From Nageia nagi (Eukaryota; Pinophyta), in the NCBI GenBank assembly GCA_050084985.1, contig JBITNC010000001.1:170996001-171060000 (forward strand): a stretch of 64,000 nucleotides of DNA, written 5' to 3'. The translations under genes were made by a program, and so were the position numbers. The first letter of the stretch is position 1. Every line of letters begins with the position of its first letter. The notes under the pieces were generated by a model. It made no database searches. It had not been told where the DNA came from and saw nothing but the letters and a program-made list of their open reading frames with translations. Positions 37,930 to 48,700 of the stretch are shown here, one piece after another.

Positions 37930-38610
37930 CTACATGGATGCGTCAAAAAGTTCTGTAAATTGATTGACACATGACCTTGTAGAATTTTGACTCATGGATT
38001 GCATTGATTATAGAGTATGCCCAAAGTAACTACGTTGAAGGGACTTATGAATTATTTTCCAAAATGATTCATCGAAATGAGGTCTTAGAGTCTGTAATGA
38101 TTGCAGGAAAATTCCCAAAATGGATATGTTGAAGGGGTTTGTGAATTGTTTGACAAAATGCTTCATCGAAATGAGGTCTCAAGGCGCAGAAAAATGCCCA
38201 AAATGGGTATGTTGAGAGGCTTGCGAATTGCTTGAAAAAACACCTCATCGAAATGCAATCTTGTGGACTGAAATGATTACATGATACACAAACAGTTGGG
38301 GGGATCCTACCATTGATGAAGTACCTCATCGAAATACATAATTTTCACCAAATAGCTACGTTGGTAGGTTCTGTGAATTGATTGAAAAAATATCTCCTCA
38401 AAGGGTCTATAATTTTTGAAAAAATGCCTCATCGAAATATAGTCTTAGGGATCGTATTGGACATAAGATGTGCACAGAATGGATTCGCTGATCCATGTCT
38501 CAATGAAATGCAGTCTCATGGATTGCAATGAGCGCTAAATATGCAGAAAATGAATACATAAGAAAGGCCTACGATGGGTCTGGGAGTTGTTTGACTAGAT
38601 GGAAAACTAT
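37930..38610 (+). pseudogene. Decayed tandem PPR motif array
   Basis: The word ATCGAAATG recurs at 38071, 38164, 38247, (38328, ATCGAAATA) and 38431, each preceded by a CAAAATG(C/A)(T/C)TC-type word. The first spacing is exactly 93 bp, that is 31 codons, the length of a PPR S-type motif. Later spacings (83, 81, 103) show indels. Between them, words such as CAAAATGG(G/A)TA(T/C)GTTGA and TGTTTGACAAAATG correspond to QNGYVE and LFDKM of PPR proteins, followed by HRNEV. All units are riddled with stops and frame changes. It is a dead fragment of a PLS-class PPR gene without its ends. Confidence 0.75.
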
Positions 38611-38999
38611 GTCCTCTGATAAGCTTCCCTGCTATCCTTTCGAATAACATAAAGGGTTGATTAAATAAAACAAAATGTAGAGAGAGTACCAACAAATAGC
38701 CCAATGCAATTTACTTATTTTTAATTTATGCACTATGTCCAAAGAAATGGTTCACGTGAATTCACAAGATCCTAAATTTACTTTAATTTAATTTCTTTAA
38801 ATGCTTACATGCATTAAAATACTTGTATACACGTATGAATTCCTTTATCATCCCAAAAATTATTTATCATCCCAAAAATTATCTAATCATATATATATAT
38901 ATACCTCTAATAATTCATGAATAAATTCTTTAAAAGCATGTATCATCATTATAGAAAATATTACAACTTCATTCTTCAGGGTATTAAGTTATTCATATA
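38611..38999. other. AT-rich unassigned DNA
   Basis: No feature recognised apart from a duplicated CATCCCAAAAATTATTTAT-like phrase near 38850-38885 and an (AT) run at about 38888-38901. Confidence 0.5.
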
Positions 39000-39990
39000 G
39001 GATCCACATTCTATGTTTAATGTGATTTTGGGAAGCTTTCTTCTACTATTTTTACGTGGTGGTATCTAGAGAATTTATTTGTGAAGGAAATAGATTTATT
39101 GATCGATGACATTTTATAATATTTCTTTTGTGAAATGTATTGGGAAGGATCATATTTGTAAGATTTTATTTAATTCTCTATAATCGATGTAACTACAAAT
39201 TTTACCTCTCTTTTTATATTGTATGAACATAGGGATGATCCAATCTATATTCTCAACTAGCAATATAATTCAAGTTGCTTGAATTTTATCAATAGCTTCT
39301 TTAACTTTTAGTTTTATATTTATATTTAATTGGTAAAGCCTATGTTTTCATGATCTACATTTCAATTTTAATCATATTTGTATGAAGCTTGCTTCTTCCA
39401 TCATCCCTTTTAACTTTGTATATTATTTAGGGAATAAATCTTATAATTCAACTAAGATTTTAATAGTCTTATTTATTACTTCTTTAATCTAATAGCCACT
39501 AATAATCCTCATATTAGGTTCAACTTCTTTGCCAATATTAATTTTTTCTAGTGCCCATTTTTTCGCATTATAAGTTATGTCTATTTATTTTGTAATTAGG
39601 TTGCTTTTTCCTTATTCTTCATATTTCAAATTTTCTAGTTTCTCTTCTAGTGCCTCAAAGTTACTCTTCTATTTTCTATTTTTTTCTAGGGTATGCATGT
39701 TAGTTGTTTTTAATGATTCAAGTAGTGCTAGTGTAGGCTTAGTATTAAGAAACTTAATAAATTCAATCCAAGCATTTTCTAGGGGTAAGAAGAGGAAGTA
39801 TTTGATTCTTCATATCCCTTTCCAATATTTTCATTACCATTATAAAAAGAAAACATTTGGATAAATTGATCTTGTAAGTAGTTCCAATTGCTAGTCCCTC
39901 TTCTTAACTCTTACTGAATGTACCTTGCTTTTCAGGGAAAATATCTATGGTTATTCTTCATACCCATATGAAAATTGACCATTTTGCAAA
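39000..39990 (-). pseudogene. Second Ty3/gypsy pol fragment (RT start and linker)
   Basis: On the minus strand 39200-39060 reads YIDYRELNKIL, then FPIHFTKEIL and IDQ, equivalents of the VDYRALNK and PFPTPF..EVL motifs at the start of gypsy RT. The region to the right (39260-39950) parallels 27100-27990 of the other gypsy element in order and wording, although heavily diverged. The rest of pol is missing to the left, where the PPR array and AT-rich DNA abut. Confidence 0.7.
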
Positions 39991-40417
39991 TTTTATTTAG
40001 CTATTTTTTTAGACCTGCATTTATACCTATTAACTTAAATTTAATGAAAATATGTGGGGAAAAAGAGTAGTTTAGCCAAAGTGGTGAAATTAAATATAAT
40101 ACAATAACTAGTTTTAAAATGCAACACTTGGCTTATTTAGCCTTGAAATTATAATTAGTATAATTTATTCTAAAGTAATCACCTATTATATCCCATTTAT
40201 ATACTAAATGTATTCTAAGATATGATATTTTGATAAGCCACTTGATCTTAAGTATGCGAGGTGTGTGATTTAGTTTTGAAGAAAATAATTTAGAATTTTG
40301 GATAATCGAGAATCTCCATCTTAATTATAGAACCACAAGGTATGCAAAGTTTCAAATTAATATAGTTTAAAATTTTCTACTTTCTTCAACAAATACTCAA
40401 TCCAAGTTATCAACCAT
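39991..40417. other. AT-rich unassigned DNA
   Basis: No coding potential or repeat recognised in either strand. Confidence 0.5.
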
Positions 40418-40760
40418 CTCCATACAACCTTATCAATAACACCTTGTTAATCAAGCCTTGTTGATCAAGCCTTATTGATAAGTCTTTATCAATCAAGCCT
40501 TATCGATCAACCATTATTGACTAAACCTTATTGATTAGGCATTTTCAATCAAGCCTTGTTGTATCATCCATGACTATTTGGCTATAAAGTAATAATTTTT
40601 ATATAACATTATCAATAACATCTTATCAATCAATTCTTATGGATCAAGCTTTTTTGATAAGGCCTTATCGATCAAGCCTTGTAAATGAAGCCTTATCGAT
40701 CAGGCCTTATCAATCAAGATTTGTCGTCCTATATATGATTATGTTTGGCTATAAATTACT
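40418..40760. repeat. 14-bp minisatellite within a 167-bp duplicated unit
   Basis: The 14-mer CAAGCCTTATCGAT and variants recur head to tail from about 40418 to 40560 (nine or more units) and again from about 40605 to 40727. Each block ends in a shared non-repeat tail containing ATGA(C/T)TAT...TTGGCTATAAA (40578 and 40745), giving a higher-order period near 167 bp. The TGATCAA and ATCGAT words make many short self-complementary stretches. No coding role is apparent. Confidence 0.9.
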
Positions 40761-41520
40761 CATTTTTTTTAATTTTTGAATTGGCCTTCAATATCCATAT
40801 TTTTGTGGTTTCATAAAACATGTCACCAAATTAAATACATATATTTTATTCCATTTAGCCAAAATTTCTACTAGGCAAGAGCCTATTTTACCATGAATTT
40901 ATAATTTCATTTAATGAGATTTCATTAAAATTTACCTTAATGCTTTTGGTATTTAACATAGGGTCCCATAAAATAATTGTGTCTACTATGTATATTCAAT
41001 TATTATGTTTTGGTTACATATATCTTCATATAGTAATATATGATCTAAGGATCGAAGTGGAAGAATACTTCCAAGCTACGTTGTCCTTAGTTACTTGAGA
41101 CCCCTAAGCACAATCATAATGATCCCAATTATGATGCTAACCATGGAATCTCAAAATATGGTCTAATGGAATTGACCATCATAGTTTATATATATATATA
41201 TATTAATGGGTAAATTTTGTATTAATAAAAAAAGGTGAAGTTTATAAGGGTCTTCACCAACCTTTACAAAAAGATTAACTAGGATACAATTTTCTATGTG
41301 CTACATTCTCCTTTCTAGTACAATTTATCCACTTATTTAAAATGATTCTCCATGAATGCTAAGGCTAAGATATCATGGTAGTTCATCAGGCTTATCTTTT
41401 TAGGAACCTTTACAAAAAACTATTGTACTATCTAATGAAACTAAGAAGACTAACACTACAAACTAGTGAAAACATAGCAAATGACATAGAGTATACTATA
41501 TAAAGTTTCATAGAAAAGGT
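40761..41520. other. AT-rich unassigned DNA
   Basis: Contains a short (AT) run at about 41188-41203. No gene or repeat family recognised. Confidence 0.5.
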
Positions 41521-41559
41521 AGAGCATTTCTTCATAGCTAAAACTTGTAGAATGTGATG

Positions 41560-43760
41560 TAGGTCTTCTTGAGCAGTATCTCTTTGAGTCCTAGTTGCTT
41601 CCCAACCTCTTCATACTTCTTGCTTTTTGATCCTCTTTTGAGTTTGGCCTTTTTGAGCATTTCCTTGTGTAGTGAAGGACTCAACTTTCTTGAAACTTAC
41701 TGAATCTTCTTTACTTGATATTTTTAGGGGCTCTAGCTCTATTTCTATGGTTGGTTTACCTTTGGTTTGGTCATAAACTTATTCAAAAGAATCTTTCATT
41801 TTCTTCTTTTCCTTGTCCAATAAGGTATTTTGGTCCTTGTGCTTGAGAGACTTTCCAATCTTCCTTATCTTAAACTATAAAGGGGGACTTTGCTCTTCCA
41901 AGTTTACTACCTAAAATCCTAGGAAAGCTACTTCATTCTTCTCTAATGTTGCTTCTACTTGTAAAATGCTAATTATTGGAAAGGATAGATCTCTTAATCT
42001 CTTAAATCGCCTAATTGGGTCTTTGATGCTCTTCTTCTTGACTGGGTTATCCTTTAGAACCTCCTTTTTGCTATCTATCTAGGACTACTATGTTGTTTCT
42101 ACTAGATTTGAAAGACCATCAATTAGATTGCTGCATTCTCTTGGACCTCCCTCTCTATCTTTGATCCTCAAAGAGAAATTGCTTACCTTTGAGGCATAAA
42201 GGAGTGCTAATTGTTGTATGAAATATAATGGGCCCTCCAAAGGTTCCATAGGAAATGGGATGGTGAAAATCCTCCCCTTATCAAGAGATTTAATGCCCTC
42301 GACATCCTCTTGAATATGTATATGAACTTCTTGGGTCTTGTCAACAATTTCTTCTTCTAGCTCAACCTTTTTTCTGTTCCCTATCCTTACTATTAGCTCT
42401 TCACTTGATATTTCCTTCTTTAGGATAAGTTTTCTTTTTAGTCTACTACTCCTCCTTGGTTCCTTTTTTCCAAATATATTAGAGGTTGGTCTCTCCTCCA
42501 TACTTTTCAAATCTTTAACTTGAAATTTTAGATGACCCTTGCTCTTACACAAGATCTTTCTTCTTTTAGGGGTTCCACTCTTCATCTTTTTCTTAGTTTT
42601 AACATTGCTTATCCCTTCTTTCTTTTCCAATTTAGCCCCAGTTGTAGTGAGGGTGTCATCCACCTCAACAACCTCTTAGGATTCACTTTATGGTGAATCT
42701 TCACTATCAATTAAATGGATGGATTTTCTAGTGGAAGCATCCTTTTCCTTCCTTGTCTTCTCAATACTTTCTAAGCTTCTCTTGTGTTGCCTTGTTAGAT
42801 AGGGTCTTGTGTTAGGGGCATGTCTTAATTCATTAGTCTCTTGGCTATTGTCTCCTAGTGTTCTACCCTTATCTAAAATATTTCCTCCTAACTTCTTTCC
42901 CGATTCATAGACTCTACCTTCAATAATGACTCTTACCCTAGGGGCTTTTCTAGGAGCTATTACCAAAGCTTTTTCTACTACTAGTCTGATGATAGCTCCA
43001 TGAAAGAGTAGAGGAGCTTACTTTTTCTTAAATTTTTCAATCAAGATTGCTAATTAATTGAAGATAAAGAAAGGGAAGTTTACCTTATCCATATCTAGAA
43101 AGATGAAGTGGTTTAATAAGAAGTGAGATGTTGTAAGAACTTTGTATCTCCCTTATAATATCACATATTTGATCAAAACTAAGGCCACATAATCCCATGG
43201 ATTGGGAATAGATTCTTGCACCATTATCATCTTGTATTTCTCCAAATATTTGGATTTAATCACTTTGAGTAGGAATTTGTCTCTAGTTTCCAGTTTATTC
43301 AGTTTTCCCTCCCTTTTGATCTATAGGCCCTTATTTGGGAGCATGGTAGCTAGTGCTATCTTCTCGAGGTTGAACACAACCTCCCATTCATTGATCAAGC
43401 ACCTACCATTTTCCCATATTTTTGCTACTTCTAGTAAAATCTCATCGTCATATTCTCTTCATGCATTGATAAAATTCCCCAACCTACCCTCATAAATTAT
43501 GTTCCACACTAATGGGTTGCTCTTGGTATCATCTACAGAAGATGGCTCCACTCTAACTAGGTCATGCCCCATCACCACATCTTAGGAAACACTTTTGAAA
43601 TGATTATATTAAGATTAGGGACTCGATGTTTGAATTTGGTATCCAACCCCTCATCACCTTTGATAATTATGGTACCATGTGCCTCTCATCATTAGGAGAG
43701 CTTCTCATTCTTAATGTGAAATATTACCAAGGGTGGCTCATGGCATGGATCCTTGGTAGT
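41560..43760 (-). pseudogene. Frameshifted basic ORF of unknown family, probably retroelement-borne
   Basis: Two open stretches on the minus strand, 42966-42688 (92 codons) and 42663-42088 (191 codons), are separated by one stop and belong to one original frame set. Upstream, 43495-43000 reads LLEVAKIWENGRCLINEWE, WDYVALVLIKYVIL and FLLNHFIFLDMDKVNFPFF across frameshifts. The order is a hydrophobic N-terminal domain, then ALVIAPRKAPRVRV, then a long Lys/Glu/Ser-rich tail (RRSSRLKRKLILKKE, VELEEEIVDKTQEV), continuing decayed to about 41560. The tail would be disordered and nuclear-type. I recall similar anonymous proteins in repeat-rich plant genomes, but no function can be given. It could be a Gag-like or transduced host gene. 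Confidence 0.5.
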
Positions 43761-44229
43761 CTAGCTTGGGGCCTTGAGATGAAACTCACATCATCATTGA
43801 AATTGGTGTGTTAAGGATCTAGCATATCTCATTGGGAAGCTTGCTTCACATGTAGGTCATCCAAAAAGGAAATGATATCAATCATCCTCCATAAATAGAT
43901 GGAAATACTTTTCCTATTAATTTGGGCCTTGTTAAGTAAATTCCACTATGTATGAATTGGGTGCCTAGTTACATATAGGCATGACCTTACATGGCAAATT
44001 AAACTAGGTTGCAAGAGTCAAAAGGTGAATCATTAGCCCACAAGCTTACTTCTTTTCAAGCGAACAAAATTTGGAATAATTCCCCTATGTCCCTCTCCCC
44101 ACCTCCACCCTATATATATACCATATTTTAGGAGCCCATGGCTAGCATCATAATCAGGCTCACTATGATTGAGATCAAGTGCCAAAATATGCATAAACCC
44201 TTAATTGGGTATGTGGATGTGTCAACATG
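43761..44229. other. Unassigned spacer
   Basis: No coding region recognised. A short AT run TATATATATA occurs near 44112. It separates the basic ORF remnant from the PPR pseudogene pieces. Confidence 0.5.
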
Positions 44230-44235
44230 GTTCTT

Positions 44236-44480
44236 TGTAAATAAAATGTTATGGTTTTGAATGCTTGGATAGATATGTATGCAAAGTGTAGAATAATACT
44301 CAAATCCCATAGACATGTATGCAAAATAGGAGCTCCAGAAAAAGGTATGGACATCTATCAAAGAGTAGTTGAAAATGGGATTTCCTTGAATATTATGATT
44401 CTGATTACCCTAATATATATGTATGCAAAATATGAAATAATAAATAAGGTTTGAGAATTATTTCACAAGATACATGATGT
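44236..44480 (+). pseudogene. PPR protein pseudogene, first fragment
   Basis: The plus strand reads VLNAWIDMYAKC, then after a small insertion GAPEKGMDIYQRVVENGISLN and TLIYMYAKYEIINKV, then ELFHKIHD. VxNALIDMYAKCG...ARxVFDKM and GALEQGxxIHxxVxxxGF are signatures of PLS-class PPR proteins. Frameshifts and in-frame stops (for example after NKV) show it is dead. The GMDIYQRVVENG stretch is nearly the same as GINIHQRVVENG in the second fragment, so they are two parts, or two copies, of related PPR genes. Confidence 0.82.
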
Positions 44481-44879
44481 TATATGAAATGATTTAAATA
44501 TAGTATGATATGATCCAAAAATTGGCTTGGAGATGGAAAGTAATAGTTCAAACTAGAAATTTTCTAAGTGTCAAAAACCAATCTAAAAGAGATAAGTTTT
44601 GCAAATAATATAACACCCAAGAATTTTTTAACAAAATGCAAGATGTAAGGTGCAACTAAAATGTTAATATATTTCAAGAAGGTCTTGTAGGCTATATTTT
44701 GTACTTGGTTAGAACCATTTTTTGTGAAAAATTAAAAAGGGCTCTTAGGAAAGAACAAAGCTATCATGAGAAGCCTTTATATGTGTTCTATTTGCATATA
44801 TAAACATGTGTATATGTTCTACTTGCATGCAACCATATAGGTCTAGTGGATGAGGGATGTAAATACTTTAATAGCATAA
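44481..44879. other. Spacer between PPR fragments
   Basis: AT-rich, no readable PPR motif or other feature. Confidence 0.5.
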
Positions 44880-45535
44880 GTGAATCGTATTGCATTATTC
44901 CTAGGATGTATCATTCTTCTAATGTGTGCCACCATGGGAGCTCTAGAAGAAGGTATAAACATCCATCAAAGAGTAGTTGAAAATGGATTTCCATCAAATG
45001 TTGTGGTTGTGAATGCATTGATAGGCATGTATGAAAAATGTGGAAGAATACATAATCCAACCTTTATATCTTATTGTGCTTCTTGTGGAGGTAAGATAAC
45101 ATAACATTTAAATTTTTGGATTGAATAGTTGTTATGTATTATAAGCTTATTTTTGCCAACTTATCACTTTTGGACTAGTTTTTGATACTTTATTAAAGTA
45201 TAATGTTTCATCATGTAGTCAATTTTGCACCAAGTAATTATATCTTCTTAAAAGTTTGTACAAGTCTTTCATTGTTGTGCATATCTTGCAATCATAGGAT
45301 TAATCATTATACATTCATTATTTTCCTTATTATTCATGTAGGATACCTTGAGGGAGCTTTGAACTTCATTACCAAAATACCCATAAACCATGAATTAGGT
45401 TTGTGCATGTATCTACTTAGTGCTTGTTAATTGAACATTGTGGTCCATGTAGGCTATCTTGAGGGAGATTTGAACTTCATTACCATAATACCCATAAGCC
45501 ATAAATTAGCTATGTGCATCTATCTACTTGGAACT
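44880..45535 (+). pseudogene. PPR protein pseudogene, second fragment with duplicated end
   Basis: The plus strand reads MCATMGALEEGINIHQRVVENGFPSNVVVVNALIGMYEKCGRI in pieces, a standard PPR pair, up to about 45055. After an interruption of about 280 bp it reads GYLEGALNFITKIPINHE...MYLLSAC at 45341-45430, the end of the repeat block just before the E domain. The same phrase is repeated as GYLEGDLNFITIIPISHKL at 45452-45540, period 111 bp. Stops separate the parts. It may derive from the same ancestral gene as the fragment at 44236. Confidence 0.82.
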
Positions 45536-45599
45536 TGAAAAATGTATGTTATGTTTTGAGAAGGCTATAAGACAAAATCCATCACTTTAAATCTTCAAA

Positions 45600-46330
45600 T
45601 CACTCTTCATCCCCAAACAAACTCTGAGAAATGAGTAAAAGGAAGCAAACATGGAGGAACTACTATAATAATACATGGATAAGTCCTATTCCTTTAGAGT
45701 AATTGTATCCTTTCACACATATTGGGAGACACATAAATGGAAGAATTGGAAATCCTAGAAACCTTCATATGACAAAAAATTTAAAATGCCTTTACCTATT
45801 TTTGATGGAAGTGATAAAATTATTGTGAGAGCATGGTTGTAGAAGTTACATAGTTATTTCTCCCTTCACATAATGGAAAAATAAGGAGTCAAAATGACCT
45901 CAATGTGTCTTGACATAATCACTTATGAATGGTGGCATAATGATATTTCTACACTAGGCTATGGAAAGGTCAATACCTTTGAGGAATTCAGTAGAAGAGT
46001 CTTAGATATGTTTTAACATATACATATAAAGGAATATTTCAAGAAACTAACTATGCTTTAACACACATCCATAATTGATGCATACATTGAAGAGTTCCTA
46101 ATAATTGCAGTGTCTGTACAAAATGTAAAGGATGTAAGACTCACATATCTCTTCATAGATGATTTATAAGAGTGTATCAGGTCATTAATTAAGGCCATGG
46201 AACCATCAAACTTATCAATTACCATTCATAAATTCAAGTTACTAAAGGGATTTAGTTATCTAAGAGGAATGGTCACTAAGCATCCCCCAATAGGAGTCTC
46301 AACTATGATAACAAGTAAAGAACCCATGAG
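45600..46330 (+). pseudogene. Ty3/gypsy Gag remnant
   Basis: From about 45780 the plus strand reads MPLPIFDGSDKIIVRAWL, KLHSYFSLHIM, YEWWHNDISTLGYGKVNTFEEF, SRRVLDMF, then IIDAYIEEFLIIAVSVQNV, RLTYLFIDDL and IKAMEPSNLSITIHK. This is the retrotransposon Gag domain of plant Ty3/gypsy elements (F-DG...AWL...YF....EWW......W..F...F). At least four in-frame stops interrupt it. The orientation is opposite to the gypsy element at 24.7-35 kb, so it is a separate insertion. Confidence 0.85.
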
Positions 46331-46589
46331 AGAAAGGCCTCCATTGTAAACCTAAAAACTCACAAATAGGTTAGATTATGCAATACATTAGGAGATAGGA
46401 AAATAGATACTCTAGTACACATGTCTTAATCCTTGGGAAAAAGGATATCAATGTAATGGAAAGAATCAAAATATGTACCTCAAAGTCTGTGAGGTAAAGG
46501 AGGATTTTGATGATGAGATGAACACTTACCAACATGAATTGGGAATTAGAGATATTTGATATGCACTAGCTACATTGAAAGGATATTTT

Positions 46590-47060
46590 AAATTTGTAAT
46601 TGTCAAGGTAGAAGAGATCATGAATAAGAATAGAGTTATGGTACTCATTGATGGAGGAGCCACCCATAACTTCATAGATGAAGAATTCATAAGAAAGAAG
46701 AGGTTCAAGACTCAATAATTATCAAATTTTTAACTAGCAATTAGGAACAATATCATAACAATAAGCCATAAAATGGTAGAGAATATCAAGGTTAAGTTAG
46801 GGGACTATGCAGTCATTAGTGACTTCTACATCCTTCCCCTTGAAGGACTCCATACATAGTATTTTGGAGTCCAATGGTTATTTACACTTGGAGAAGTTGT
46901 TTCTAACTATAAAATATTGAAAATGAGGTTCAAAATACAAGGGCAAGAAGTGATACTACGTGGCATAAGAGACTAGGATGAGCATGATGCATGATTCCAA
47001 AGGATAGAAGCTACTATGAAGAAGAAGCTAGAGCACATTGATCCTAAAAGTGACTTAGAA
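46590..47060 (+). pseudogene. Ty3/gypsy protease remnant
   Basis: Follows Gag in the same orientation. It reads VMVLIDGGATHNFIDEEFI, the retropepsin active-site region (D-S/T-G-A with Gly in place of Ser, DGGA), then VKLGDYAVISDFYILPLEGLH and FGVQWLFTLGEVVSNY, the second half of the fold (usually VLGVQWL..LG). Stops occur at the end of KTQ and elsewhere. RT, RNase H and integrase that should follow are absent: after about 47060 an open 78-codon stretch (47016-47252) changes to unrecognised sequence, so the element is truncated there. Confidence 0.85.
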
Positions 47061-47260
47061 GATAGGGAGGATAAAAAAGACTCTATTGTAGCTATGGATG
47101 TTTTGAATTATTTTGAGACAAGTAATTTAGGAAGGATGAATTTGTCATATCCCCAATTTTATGGTATTTTTTCTATTCCACCTTTGATAAATGGGAATAT
47201 TAGTTTAGAAGTGGTTTTATCTATTTTAGTAGTTTTTGGCCAATCATTATAAGTTCCACT

Positions 47261-48700
47261 TAGAGGCTTAGTTAATTACCCTAATTATGGAATGTTGGAC
47301 CTTTATTTAGTTCATTATGTATAGTTGATTGCCTTAATATTCTAATAATAATGCATTAATGATACCAAGGTAATTATATTTGTAAATGCAATATCAATCT
47401 CTAATAATGAGCCATTGCATATTTCTAGCCTTGATGAATGTAATGTTAGTATTAGATGGTCCTCTTATCATTAGTGCTCCCCTCTTCAAGGTAGAGAATC
47501 CCCCTATGTGATTACATAGACTACGAGGTATCATAAAAGATTTTAAGACCTAGATGTGGTATTCCAAGAGGGATATTTAGCATCCCAAGGTATCACACAG
47601 CTCCCACCCTTGAGTGCTAGTTAGATTTGACATTTTAGATCCTACATTAGACATCTAGAGGAGACTAAACCCCCACACTAGAAATTTTGATACTCCTAGG
47701 TCTTGTGTCATCTTCTTGGAGGAATCCCCATGCATGGTGTTGACATTAAGGCATACTTAAGTCTCCTTCATCCCCACGTTGCATTCCTAGGTCCTTGTAT
47801 GTGATTTTATTTATCCCAAGACTCTCCAATAATGATGTTGATAGATGGAAAACATGGATTACTCTTCACCATTGTTAGATAATCTCAATGTAAGATAAAA
47901 ATATGGACTACCTCTCCTATATAAGGAGAACCATTGGATTACAAAATATATGCTAAATTTATGATTAAACCCCCTTTTATCAGACTAAGTGTGATAACTC
48001 TTTCTTTATCACATATGGAGTAATTTGCATTTGAGATCTTGAGCTGATTGAAGGCTACCTTCAAGCTTACTTCAATCATTTAGGAGAGGAATGTTGGTTA
48101 TTCCATCACATAGAAGTAAGGAAGCCCTAGGCTTGGCCTTGTTGCTACTAGGATTGGTGAGGCCCTAGAGCCATCCATAAAAATCCTATTAGAGGTAACC
48201 CTAGTGTAAGCTTGTTAGGATACAAAAAATATATATTATAATTATGGTTATCCATTATTATCTCAATATAATTATATTTTATGTCTATAATTTGTTATTT
48301 ATCTATCTCTTCTTGGACATTGACTCTAGAAATGTTATTTTGTAATAAAATATCCATTTTTCTTTCTTATGTGTTGCATTGAGTATTTGAAGGTATTTAT
48401 GGTTTGAACTTGCATTTTTATTATTTATTATTAGATGTTGGAGTATATATGCAATTTTGAGTTGAATTGATCAAATACAGAGCTAAAAGGTAAATATCCC
48501 TCTCTTAGGGCATGTTTTAGCATGATCCACTAATTTGGGATCATCATAGTGTCCCATAATACTCAGTCTTAGAGGGAAAATTTTATTATGTATGTATCTA
48601 CTGCATTATGAAGGTATCAACTTCTATAGTCCACCATTGTTGGTATTTCTTCACTTTTATTAAGTTATCTTTAGTTCACTTGATCTTAGGGATGGTGGTT
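47261..48700 (+). repeat. LTR-like block with TATA box
   Basis: No coding region. At 47918-47925 the plus strand has CTCCTATATAAGGAGAACC, a good TATA box in a GC-richer setting, followed by a leader with TCTTTCTTTATCACATATGG and, further on, poly(A)-type words (TAATAAAATATCC near 48342). This is the U3-R-U5 order of an LTR. It may be the 3' or a solo LTR of the truncated gypsy element. No second copy exists in the window, so its ends are unknown. Confidence 0.4.

Noticed and set aside
46620-46660. Cellular aspartic protease
   Set aside because: The DGGATHNFID and GVQWL context directly after Gag is that of a retroelement protease, and the frame is broken.
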